Source: Mariprofundaceae bacterium (GTDB lineage Bacteria > Pseudomonadota > Zetaproteobacteria > Mariprofundales > Mariprofundaceae). Taken from it: a stretch of DNA of 10,428 bases. The notes under the pieces were generated by a model. It was given only the letters and a program-made list of their open reading frames with translations. It did not search any database and had not been told where the DNA came from. Shown piece after piece: positions 1-7,430 of the stretch. Within the stretch, counting starts at the first letter, position 1. Each line of letters opens with the position of its first letter. The stretch spans positions 1 to 10,428 of the forward strand of contig JALSZZ010000203.1 in assembly GCA_027075825.1 (NCBI GenBank), read 5' to 3'. The position numbers and the translations under genes are program-made.

Positions 1-422
1 GTGCTGATGCTCTCACCATACAGCGAGGCAATGGCTGCGATCGTATTTTCATGCAGCTCCTGCCCAAAAAAATTTTTGTTTTCAGAAATATAATGCAAGC
101 GTTCGGCCAGCATTCGCAACATCTCCGGCTGCTGCGACAAACGTTTCTCCAGCGTCAGCAAGCCCATCATATAATGCATAATGGTTTTGGCATGGGCATC
201 AAACTCCCCTCGTAACTGCTGCCGTAAAGTGCGCAGGCAAACAGCATGCAACCAGTCCTCTGCGCTGACTTCCGATTCAAATAATCTGGCTGCCAGCCAG
301 TCAAACATCTGCTCATCGCAGCGCCCCTGACGGGCCAGGGCGTTCACCATCCAGGCAATATGTGCCAGCGCTGCCAGGGCAATGACGCGATATTGCCGGG
401 AGGAATATTTCAGTGTGTTCAT
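1..422 (-). CDS. hflD: HflD-family protein (DUF489), 3' end beyond the window
   Basis: This partial gene reads on the minus strand from an ATG at 422 and runs off the left edge after about 140 codons. The E. coli family member is about 210 residues. The translation is mostly alpha-helical and resembles HflD along its length: an N-terminal ALAALAHIAWMVNALARQG segment matches the 'LALAGICQSARLVQQLAHQG' region as I recall it from E. coli, a middle YMMGLLTLEKRLS matches 'YTLSLMVLERKLS', and AAIASLYGESIS follows further on. HflD is a peripheral inner-membrane protein that in E. coli affects the lysis-lysogeny decision of phage lambda through CII; its housekeeping role is unclear. An in-frame ATG at 449 would add nine residues and has an AAGGGG about ten bases upstream, so the exact start is not settled. 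The gene is divergent from groES. Confidence 0.85.
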   Translation of the reverse strand, partial: MNTLKYSSRQYRVIALAALAHIAWMVNALARQGRCDEQMFDWLAARLFESEVSAEDWLHAVCLRTLRQQLRGEFDAHAKTIMHYMMGLLTLEKRLSQQPEMLRMLAERLHYISENKNFFGQELHENTIAAIASLYGESIS

Positions 423-460
423 CGCCTCGAATGATGCCGCGATAGCCATGGGCTGCAAGC

Positions 461-490
461 CCCTTGAATATGGTATCGGTAAACCTTACA
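461..490 (+). promoter_or_regulatory. possible second upstream promoter of groES
   Basis: A second copy of the -35-like word CCCTTGAAT (461-469) lies 60 bp upstream of the better promoter. Fifteen bases after CTTGAA is CCTTACA (484-490), a weak match to the sigma-32 -10 box. Read as a sigma-70 promoter, TTGAAT with a 17-base spacer leads to TACAAA (487-492), 4 of 6 matches to TATAAT. It may be a basal promoter or a fortuitous repeat. Confidence 0.25.
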
Positions 491-520
491 AAGCTGCCGT
501 TGCATCGCAGGCGGTCGCCC

Positions 521-550
521 CCCTTGAATCTCTTTCGCGGCGACCCTATA
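521..550 (+). promoter_or_regulatory. sigma-32-like heat-shock promoter of groES-groEL
   Basis: The sequence shows CCCTTGAA at 521-528, a 15-base spacer, then CCCTATA at 544-550. This fits the known RpoH consensus (CTTGAA, spacer of about 11-16, CCCCAT-type -10). It lies about 90 bp upstream of groES, in the correct orientation. No CIRCE inverted repeat (TTAGCACTC and GAGTGCTAA arms) is present, so control by RpoH and not HrcA is the likely route. Confidence 0.65.
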
Positions 551-638
551 CAGCGGTGCAAGTTTGCAACGAATCTGCAACAAGAGCTGATCGTCGTACA
601 GGCGATCACTCAGCAGTTCCTGAAGGAGAAAAGAAACG

Positions 639-935
639 ATGGCAACAAAGGTTCGTCCTTTACATGATCGTGTAATCGTCCGTCGCCTGGACGAAGAAGA
701 AAAATCCGCTGGCGGTATCATTATTCCTGATGCAGCCAAGGAAAAGCCGATTCAGGGCAAGGTTGTTGCTGCTGGCAACGGCAAGATCCTGGATAACGGC
801 GAAGTTCGCCCGCTGGATGTCAAGGCTGGCGATACCGTGATTTTCTCTAAATATGCCGGCACTGAAATCAAGCTCGACGGCGAAGAATTACTGATGATGC
901 GCGAGGATGATCTCCTCGGTGTGATCGAAGACTAA
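639..935 (+). CDS. groES: co-chaperonin GroES (Cpn10)
   Basis: This cytoplasmic 98-residue protein caps the GroEL ring as a heptamer and closes the folding chamber. The full length fits the family (about 95-98 residues). The N-terminal strand [12 protein letters not shown], the mobile-loop region [19 protein letters not shown] (about 19-37) that docks on GroEL, the GKVVAAGNG segment, the [17 protein letters not shown] strand and the [14 protein letters not shown] end are all diagnostic. The start is set by AAGGAG at 623-628, ten bases before the ATG. groEL follows 42 bp downstream, with no terminator between, so the two are one operon. Transcription most likely starts from the sigma-32-like promoter at 521-550. 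Confidence 0.98.
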   Translation: MATKVRPLHDRVIVRRLDEEEKSAGGIIIPDAAKEKPIQGKVVAAGNGKILDNGEVRPLDVKAGDTVIFSKYAGTEIKLDGEELLMMREDDLLGVIED

Positions 936-962
936 TCACTGCTCTGACCCGTAACTAGATAA

Positions 963-2624
<1,662 letters not shown>

Positions 2625-2655
2625 TCATCCGACCTTAGTTCGTTAAGGTATGAGG

Positions 2656-2694
2656 AAAGCCAGTAACCCTTGCGGTTGCTGGCTTTTTTCTTTT
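2656..2694 (+). terminator. intrinsic terminator of the groES-groEL operon
   Basis: A 13-bp stem (AAAGCCAGTAACC at 2656-2668 pairing with GGTTGCTGGCTTT at 2674-2686, one T-G wobble) has a 5-base loop and runs straight into a T tract (2684-2689, then TTTT after one C). It lies 31 bp after the groEL stop, which fits Rho-independent termination of the operon. Confidence 0.92.
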
Positions 2695-2730
2695 CTGCCC
2701 ATTATGAGTAGTCCATGTTTATCCAGCCAG

Positions 2731-2889
2731 GAGTCTGTCGAACTTTGGCAATCGTCACGAGAAATAGCGGGATTGAGTCAAATTTACGACCTGTTGGCGG
2801 TAAGTAGCAGCGCTATTTAACAAAAACAGGGCGAAGATTTGGCCAATATCCGGTTTTTCGCAGTAGATTTGCCAAAGTCCGACAGACTC
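2731..2889. mobile_element. MITE-like non-autonomous element with terminal inverted repeats
   Basis: The left end begins GAGTCTGTCG, then one base, then ACTTTGGCAA (2731-2751). The right end (2869-2889) is its reverse complement with a single mismatch at that middle base, giving 21-bp terminal inverted repeats. CCAG lies directly outside both ends (2727-2730 and 2890-2893), as expected for a 4-bp target-site duplication. The similarity between the two ends continues inward imperfectly. The 159 bp hold no plausible reading frame, so it would have to be moved in trans by a transposase of a related insertion sequence. I cannot assign the IS family without a database. Confidence 0.7.
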
Positions 2890-2997
2890 CCAGATCCCGA
2901 TATATGCGGTGTTGTTGATCAGCACCCGAAATTAATTCCCCTCCTGGCTCCGCAGGAAGTCATGGCTTCAGTTTATCCGAAATTATGTGCTAAAAAT

Positions 2998-3018
2998 TAA
3001 TTTGACAAAGTCAAATTA
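2998..3018. promoter_or_regulatory. palindromic candidate operator upstream of the WYL regulator
   Basis: Nine-base arms TAATTTGAC and GTCAAATTA flank a central AAA with no mismatch. The site lies about 130 bp before the WYL regulator gene, the first gene of the cas-containing operon. It includes TTGACA (3002-3007), which could be a -35 box, though no good -10 follows at the standard distance. Half-sites with this symmetry are typical of dimeric regulators; autoregulation by the WYL protein is an inference. It resembles an FNR box (TTGAT-N4-ATCAA) only partly, since the spacer is three bases. Confidence 0.5.
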
Positions 3019-3057
3019 TGGTATCCACAACAGATGATGATGCCGTGAACTGAACGG

Positions 3058-3150
3058 GTGTTTGATTTCATCTTGCCTTTGCTGTTGCTTATCATCATGC
3101 TTGGGGCGGGGCTTGTGACACCGGAGAGGGACGTTACCGGAGGAACGGCA
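3058..3150 (+). other. short hydrophobic frame before the regulator, possible gene remnant or leader
   Basis: From a GTG at 3058 the frame encodes FDFILPLLLLIIMLGAG followed by LVTPERD. This is one hydrophobic segment and then a motif that faintly recalls the N-terminus of bile-acid:sodium symporter family proteins (membrane helix, Gly-rich turn, 'TPxDF'). The frame stays open to 3570 but there overlaps the WYL gene in another frame, where the translation looks like a shadow. There is no good ribosome-binding site. It may be a truncated remnant, a leader peptide, or nothing. Confidence 0.2.
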
Positions 3151-4085
3151 TGGCCAAAGAGGATAAAACCCGCCAACTTCACCGAATACTGGCATCGTGC
3201 CGCACAGCGGTTAGTCGGCAGACGCTGCTGGAACGGCTTGAATGCTCGGGCAGCACACTGGATCGCTGCATCGGCGAACTGCGCAATCAGGGCGCTGATA
3301 TTATTTGCCGGACTGGTCAGGGTTACTATTACCACCCTGATAAATGCTTTCATCTTCCCGGCCTGTGGCTGGATCAGCAAGAGTTTTTCGGACTGGTGGC
3401 CATGCAGCGTATTCTTGATCAGCAAGCGCCTGAGGCTGTATTGCAACAACTGCTGGAGCCGCTGGAGCAAACGCTGCACCGTCGCTTGCCTGATCAGGTC
3501 AGAGAACTGCACCGCATCCATCTGCGCGGTATTCAGACGCGCTTCCGTGAACTGCCGTGGTTCGATCTGATCGTGCAGGCGGTGCTAAAGCGCAAACGAC
3601 TGGTACTGTGCTACGATGCCCGCAGCAACGGTCAGCACAGCGAGCGCGAGGTTTCGCCCCATCAGCTGATTCACTATCGGGATAACTGGTATCTCGATGT
3701 CTTCTGTCATTTGCGCCAGCAGCCGCGCACGCTGGCGCTGGATCGCATCACCTGGGCCAAACTCCTGCCGCAAACCGCCAGCGGCGAATGGATTCCCGAT
3801 CACGAGCGTGGCTATGGTATTTTCGGCGGCAGAGCGGATAAAACCGCCGTGCTGCGCTTTACCCCGGCGCGTGCGCGCTGGGTTGCTGATGAAATCTGGC
3901 ATCAGCGTCAGCAATGCCACATGCTCGATGACGGTAGCTGCGAGCTGCACATTCCCTACGGCAACCCGACAGAACTGATCCTCGATATTTGCCGCTATGG
4001 CCCGGACGTGGAAGTGCTGGCACCGGCTGATTTGCGTCAGCAGGTGGCTGAACGTTTACAGCAGGCCGCCGCTCGTTACACATGA
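3150..4085 (+). CDS. HTH-WYL domain transcriptional regulator
   Basis: A 311-residue cytoplasmic DNA-binding protein. An N-terminal winged helix-turn-helix (about 6-62: QTLLERLECSGSTLDRCIGELRNQGADI, then the wing RTGQGYYYHPD) is followed by a helical linker, a WYL domain (about 137-205) with W180-Y181-L182 in HYRDNWYLDVFCH and the RTLALDRI strand, and a C-terminal WCX-type segment (about 230-308). WYL domains are known to sense nucleic-acid or nucleotide ligands, and HTH-WYL proteins control phage-defence loci such as BREX (BrxR) and CBASS (CapW). GGAGG (3138-3143 region) seven bases upstream supports the ATG. It heads the operon 60 bp ahead of the HIRAN gene, so control of the cas genes is likely but inferred. 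Confidence 0.88.
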   Translation: MAKEDKTRQLHRILASCRTAVSRQTLLERLECSGSTLDRCIGELRNQGADIICRTGQGYYYHPDKCFHLPGLWLDQQEFFGLVAMQRILDQQAPEAVLQQLLEPLEQTLHRRLPDQVRELHRIHLRGIQTRFRELPWFDLIVQAVLKRKRLVLCYDARSNGQHSEREVSPHQLIHYRDNWYLDVFCHLRQQPRTLALDRITWAKLLPQTASGEWIPDHERGYGIFGGRADKTAVLRFTPARARWVADEIWHQRQQCHMLDDGSCELHIPYGNPTELILDICRYGPDVEVLAPADLRQQVAERLQQAAARYT

Positions 4086-4103
4086 CCCCACGTTTTGGGG
4101 AAG

Positions 4104-4123
4104 GCATTCGTTAGCATTCGTTT
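4104..4123 (+). repeat. two tandem 10-bp direct repeats ahead of the HIRAN gene
   Basis: GCATTCGTTA (4104-4113) is followed immediately by GCATTCGTTT (4114-4123), 9 of 10 bases identical. They lie in the 60-bp gap between the WYL and HIRAN genes, just before the ribosome-binding site. One helical turn of spacing would place the same bases on one face of the DNA, so they could be a binding site. A small CCCCA/TGGGG hairpin (4086-4100) lies just upstream and lacks a T tract. Confidence 0.4.
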
Positions 4124-4145
4124 ATCAATGGCAAAGGAGGCAGCC

Positions 4146-4550
4146 ATGAATATTCCGCAACTTCATCGCAGAGCATTGCTCAAAGCCATTCCCGGCGGTC
4201 TTGCCGCTTTGCTGCTGCCACTGCCAGCTACAGCAATCCCGCGCCGAACCATCGTCTTGCAGCAGTCTCCGCTCGCCGGTTTCCAGTTCTATCGCGGCGA
4301 ACAACTCTTCCCCCGCCTGCGCATCGGCATGCCACTGCAACTGGTGCGCGAAGCACATAACCGCCACGACCCCCGCGCCGTCGCCGTCCATGTCCTGGGC
4401 GAAAAAATCGGCTTCGTCCCCCGTGCCGACAATGCCGCCATCGCACAAATGCTGGATCGCGGCGAGCGCCTCTCTGCCCGTATCATCGAACTGCAAACCA
4501 CCCGCAACCCCTGGCAGCGGGTAAAGTTTGAGGTGGTGATTGATGGGTGA
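4146..4550 (+). CDS. HIRAN-domain protein with Tat-like signal peptide
   Basis: The 134-residue product starts at ATG 4146, chosen because AAAGGAGG (4133-4140) stands five bases before it; a longer version from TTG 4095 lacks this. Residues 7-13 (HRRALLK) followed by the hydrophobic stretch 14-27 and ATA (28-30) form a twin-arginine-type signal peptide with a likely cleavage site. Residues about 42-130 form a HIRAN domain: SPLAGFQFYRGEQ, LRIGMPLQLVREAHNRHDPRAVAV, GEKIGFVPRADNAAIAQMLDRGE. HIRAN domains of Rad5/HLTF-type helicases bind single-stranded DNA ends; small stand-alone forms in proteobacteria are uncharacterised. The stop overlaps the cas3 start by 8 bp, so the gene is probably translated with cas3. 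An exported protein in a cas operon is unexpected. The HIRAN assignment is firm; localisation and role are inference. Confidence 0.82.
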   Translation: MNIPQLHRRALLKAIPGGLAALLLPLPATAIPRRTIVLQQSPLAGFQFYRGEQLFPRLRIGMPLQLVREAHNRHDPRAVAVHVLGEKIGFVPRADNAAIAQMLDRGERLSARIIELQTTRNPWQRVKFEVVIDG

Positions 4551-6771
4551 GAACCGTTACGCCGCGCATATTGATGAAGAAAAAAACATTCACCGGCTTG
4601 AAACACATTTGTTGCAAGTGGCAAAGATGGCTGCTTCCAATGCGGAGTATTTTGCTTCGGATCAATGGGCAGAACTGGCCGGGTGCTGGCACGACCTTGG
4701 CAAGTATTCCGCCGCATTCCAGAAGATGATCCATGAAGCCAACGGTATGGAAGCACATATCGAACATGAGAGCGCTACAGGTAAGGTGAATCACTCATCG
4801 GCAGGTGCTTTGCATGCGGTTGAAAAATTCGGTGTTCTTGGGCGAATTCTCGCATATTTAATTGCCGGGCATCATGCCGGATTGCCTGACTGGTATAAGG
4901 TGGATTCGCCAGGTCAGGCACTGGGCGAGCGATTGCAGGAGTGCGAACACCTCAAAGCAGCACTGCAAGCTGACATCCCGGCGTGTATTTTACAGGGAGA
5001 ACAGCCTGTGCAAATGCCCATCGGCGGGCGCGAAGGGTTTGCACTCTGGTTGAGGATGCTGTTTTCCGCGCTGGTGGATGCGGATTTTCTCGATACAGAA
5101 GCCTTTTATGACCCGAATAAAACGGAATTGCGAGGTCATTATCCCGATATATTGACGCTGAAAAAAGCATTTGATGATCATATGGAGCGTTTGACCCAAA
5201 ACGCTGCTGATACCACGGTGAATAAACTTCGCGCCAAAATTCTTGCCGATTGTCGAAAAACTGGTTGCCAGCAGCCGGGTGTCTTTTCGCTAACCGTACC
5301 CACAGGCGGTGGCAAGACCCTCTCTTCCATGGCTTTTGCGCTTGAGCATGCCATTACGCATGGCAAGCGACGCATCATTTATGCGATTCCCTATACCAGC
5401 ATCATCGAGCAGACAGCGAATATCTTCCGGGGGATATTCGGTGATAGCGTTATAGAACACCACAGCAACCTTGATCCGGACAAGGAAAATCGGCGCTCGC
5501 GGCTGGCAGCAGAGAACTGGGATGCGCCTGTCATTGTCACGACCAATGTGCAGTTCTTTGAATCACTTTTTGCTGCCCGAACCAGCCGTTGTCGCAAGTT
5601 GCATAATATCGCTGACAGCATTGTGATTCTTGATGAGGCGCAACTGATGCCGCCGGAATTCCTTGCTCCAATCCTCAGGGTGATGAAGCTTCTGACTGAG
5701 TATTATGGCGTGAGCTTTGTGATTTCTACCGCCACACAACCGGTGATGGGCAGCATGAAGGATAGTTTTGGTCGCGAAGTGATCAAGGGTCTTGATGATG
5801 TGCGTGAGATTGTTTCTGATCCCGATGCGTTATATCGGCAGTTGGAGCGGGTCAACGTTAACATGCCGGATGATTTTCAGCAGCGGCGCACCTGGGAAGA
5901 TATGGCTGCGGAGATTGCCGGACATGAGTCGGTATTGGTGATCGTCAACACCCGTAACGATGCCCGGGAACTGTTCAGACTGATGCCAGAAGGAGCAATT
6001 CATCTTTCGGCCTTGATGTGCGGTGAACATCGGTCGCGAGTGATCGCCGATATCAAACAGCGGCTGAAAGAGGGGAAGCCGACCCGCGTGGTCAGCACCC
6101 AGTTGGTTGAAGCGGGGGTTGATCTTGATTTCCCTGTGGTTTATCGCGCCATGGCCGGGCTTGATTCGATTGCTCAGGCCGCCGGGCGTTGCAACCGGGA
6201 AGGAGCGTTGCCGGGTAGAGGCAAGGTAGTGGTGTTTTTGCCGCCAAAGTCAGCGCCAGGCGGGCATTTGCGGCGGGCAGAAACAACTACTATTTCCCTG
6301 ATGAGCGGGGATAGTAGTGATCCGTTGGCGCGGAGCAACTTCGCTCGTTTCTTCGAGCATTTCTATGGTAAATGTGATTTGGACAAGGAAAGAATAATCA
6401 CGTTGTTGCATATGGATAGAAAGCTTCCAGGTGATCTTTCCGATTTACAATTTCGCACGGCAGCCATGAAAATGAAGTTGATTAAAGATGCGGGGCAAAC
6501 GGTGTTTGTCCGCTATAATGCAGAGTGTGAAACACTGTTAGACAGGCTGGAAGCAGTTGGTCCATACCGGGAGTTGATGCGCAAGTTGCAGCGCTATACG
6601 GTGAATATTCCAAAGCACAGGTTCGATAAACTTTTGGAAACAGGAGATATTCAGATGATTCGGGATGAGTTTTATGTTCAATCAAGTGATGTTTTGTATG
6701 ACAAGAACCTTGGCCTTTTGTTGGATGGAGAGGTAGTATCAGCGGATCAGTTGATCATGGGGGGCGTATGA
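4543..6771 (+). CDS. cas3: CRISPR-associated nuclease-helicase Cas3 (type I-C)
   Basis: A 742-residue protein that is recruited by the target-bound I-C Cascade, then unwinds and cuts the DNA. The N-terminal HD nuclease shows H22, the H50-D51 pair in GCWHDLGKYSAAFQ, NHSSAGA (83-89) and AGHHAGLPD (108-116). The SF2 helicase shows the Walker A PTGGGKT (253-259), Walker B-type DEAQ (364-367), motif III STATQP (395-400), motif V STQLVEAGVDLDFP and motif VI QAAGRCNRE (545-553). All appear intact, so it should be active. ATG 4543 was chosen over an adjacent TTG at 4540; GAGG (4530-4533) is nine bases upstream. It overlaps the HIRAN stop by 8 bp and cas5c by 4 bp (ATGA). Confidence 0.97.
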   Translation: MGENRYAAHIDEEKNIHRLETHLLQVAKMAASNAEYFASDQWAELAGCWHDLGKYSAAFQKMIHEANGMEAHIEHESATGKVNHSSAGALHAVEKFGVLGRILAYLIAGHHAGLPDWYKVDSPGQALGERLQECEHLKAALQADIPACILQGEQPVQMPIGGREGFALWLRMLFSALVDADFLDTEAFYDPNKTELRGHYPDILTLKKAFDDHMERLTQNAADTTVNKLRAKILADCRKTGCQQPGVFSLTVPTGGGKTLSSMAFALEHAITHGKRRIIYAIPYTSIIEQTANIFRGIFGDSVIEHHSNLDPDKENRRSRLAAENWDAPVIVTTNVQFFESLFAARTSRCRKLHNIADSIVILDEAQLMPPEFLAPILRVMKLLTEYYGVSFVISTATQPVMGSMKDSFGREVIKGLDDVREIVSDPDALYRQLERVNVNMPDDFQQRRTWEDMAAEIAGHESVLVIVNTRNDARELFRLMPEGAIHLSALMCGEHRSRVIADIKQRLKEGKPTRVVSTQLVEAGVDLDFPVVYRAMAGLDSIAQAAGRCNREGALPGRGKVVVFLPPKSAPGGHLRRAETTTISLMSGDSSDPLARSNFARFFEHFYGKCDLDKERIITLLHMDRKLPGDLSDLQFRTAAMKMKLIKDAGQTVFVRYNAECETLLDRLEAVGPYRELMRKLQRYTVNIPKHRFDKLLETGDIQMIRDEFYVQSSDVLYDKNLGLLLDGEVVSADQLIMGGV

Positions 6772-7430
6772 AAAATTTTTGTCTGGAAGTCTCAGGTGAT
6801 TTCGCTTGTTTTACCCGATCGGAAATGAAAGTGGAACGGGTTTCCTACGATGTGATCACACCCTCTTCGGCACGAGCGATCTTTGAGGCGATTCTCTGGA
6901 AGCCGGCCATACGCTGGCAGGTAAAAAAAATCGAGATACTAAATCCTATCCGATGGATCAATCTGCGTCGCAACGAGGTAGGCAAGGTGATACCGAAGGT
7001 GAATCCGAAAACCTTAACTGCCAGCGGTAAACCTCTGGGCCTGAATATCGAGGATGCACGGCAACAGCGGGCCGGACTGTTTTTGCGCGATGTGAGATAC
7101 CGCATTCACGCCTCATTCGAAATGACCGAGCGAGCGGGTGAGGGTGATACGCCAATGAAATTTGCGGAAATGTTCGAGCGGCGCGCAGGCAAAGGGCAGT
7201 GCTTCAATCAACCCTATCTTGGCTGCCGGGAGTTTTCCTGTGCCTTTCGCCTGGTAGTATCGATGGATGGCGAGCCTGCGCCAGTTGCGGAAACGCGAGA
7301 CCTGGGTTGGGTGCTCTATGACATGGATTATAGCGATCCCAACAATCCCAGGCCGCTTTTCTTTCGCGCCGGGCTTAAAGATGGTGTTGTCAAAGTGCCC
7401 GCACTTGGTAGCGAGGAGGTGCGTGGATGA
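6768..7430 (+). CDS. cas5c: type I-C Cas5 (Cas5c/Cas5d), pre-crRNA endoribonuclease
   Basis: This 220-residue RAMP-fold protein is normal length for the family. In type I-C, which lacks Cas6, Cas5 itself cleaves pre-crRNA in the repeat and stays on the 5' handle of the crRNA in Cascade. Typical segments are LEVSGDFACFTRSEMKVERVSYDV (6-29), PSSARAIFEAILWKP (32-46), IRWINLRRNE (61-70), QQRAGLFLRDVRYRIHASF (99-117), CFNQPYLGCREFSC (about 149-162), and a C-terminal DLGWVLYDMD followed by PLFFRA. His114 and the nearby Arg/Lys residues are candidates for the RNase site, but I could not align them with the characterised Tyr-Lys-His triad. A GGGGGG run (6758-6763 area) precedes the ATG. Both ends overlap their neighbours as ATGA. 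Confidence 0.95.
   Translation: MKNFCLEVSGDFACFTRSEMKVERVSYDVITPSSARAIFEAILWKPAIRWQVKKIEILNPIRWINLRRNEVGKVIPKVNPKTLTASGKPLGLNIEDARQQRAGLFLRDVRYRIHASFEMTERAGEGDTPMKFAEMFERRAGKGQCFNQPYLGCREFSCAFRLVVSMDGEPAPVAETRDLGWVLYDMDYSDPNNPRPLFFRAGLKDGVVKVPALGSEEVRG

Larger units (their letters stand above)
2695..3149. other. gene-poor spacer between groEL and the cas operon
   Basis: No convincing gene is visible on either strand. The spacer contains a MITE-like element (2731-2889), a palindrome (2998-3018), and a short hydrophobic frame (from 3058). The stretch 2894-2997 is AT-richer than the flanking genes and holds a direct repeat of CCGAAATTA (2927-2935 and 2977-2985 approximately), but I see no strong sigma-70 promoter in it. 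The transcription start of the cas operon probably lies in or near 2960-3060. Confidence 0.6.

Noticed and set aside
423..638. CIRCE element for HrcA control of groES
   Set aside because: No TTAGCACTC or GAGTGCTAA arms are found; the sigma-32-like promoter explains the region better.
419..739. Minus-strand frames over the hflD-groES intergenic region and groES
   Set aside because: They overlap the groES start or read hflD in the wrong frame; the supported hflD frame is the one starting at 422.
2998..3018. FNR/CRP-type box at the palindrome
   Set aside because: The half-sites resemble FNR only partly and the spacer is three bases, not four; a dedicated regulator fits better.
2695..3149. CRISPR array or leader in the intergenic spacer
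   Set aside because: No regularly spaced repeats of 25-37 bp are present; the only repeats are the inverted ends of the MITE-like element. An array, if there is one, lies outside the window.
3151..3570. Continuation of the 3058 frame as a 170-residue protein
   Set aside because: After about 30 codons it overlaps the WYL gene in another frame and the sequence is Cys/Arg/Trp-rich like a shadow.
4095..4145. Longer HIRAN protein starting at TTG 4095
   Set aside because: No ribosome-binding site, and it would bury the Tat-like signal; ATG 4146 has AAAGGAGG five bases upstream.
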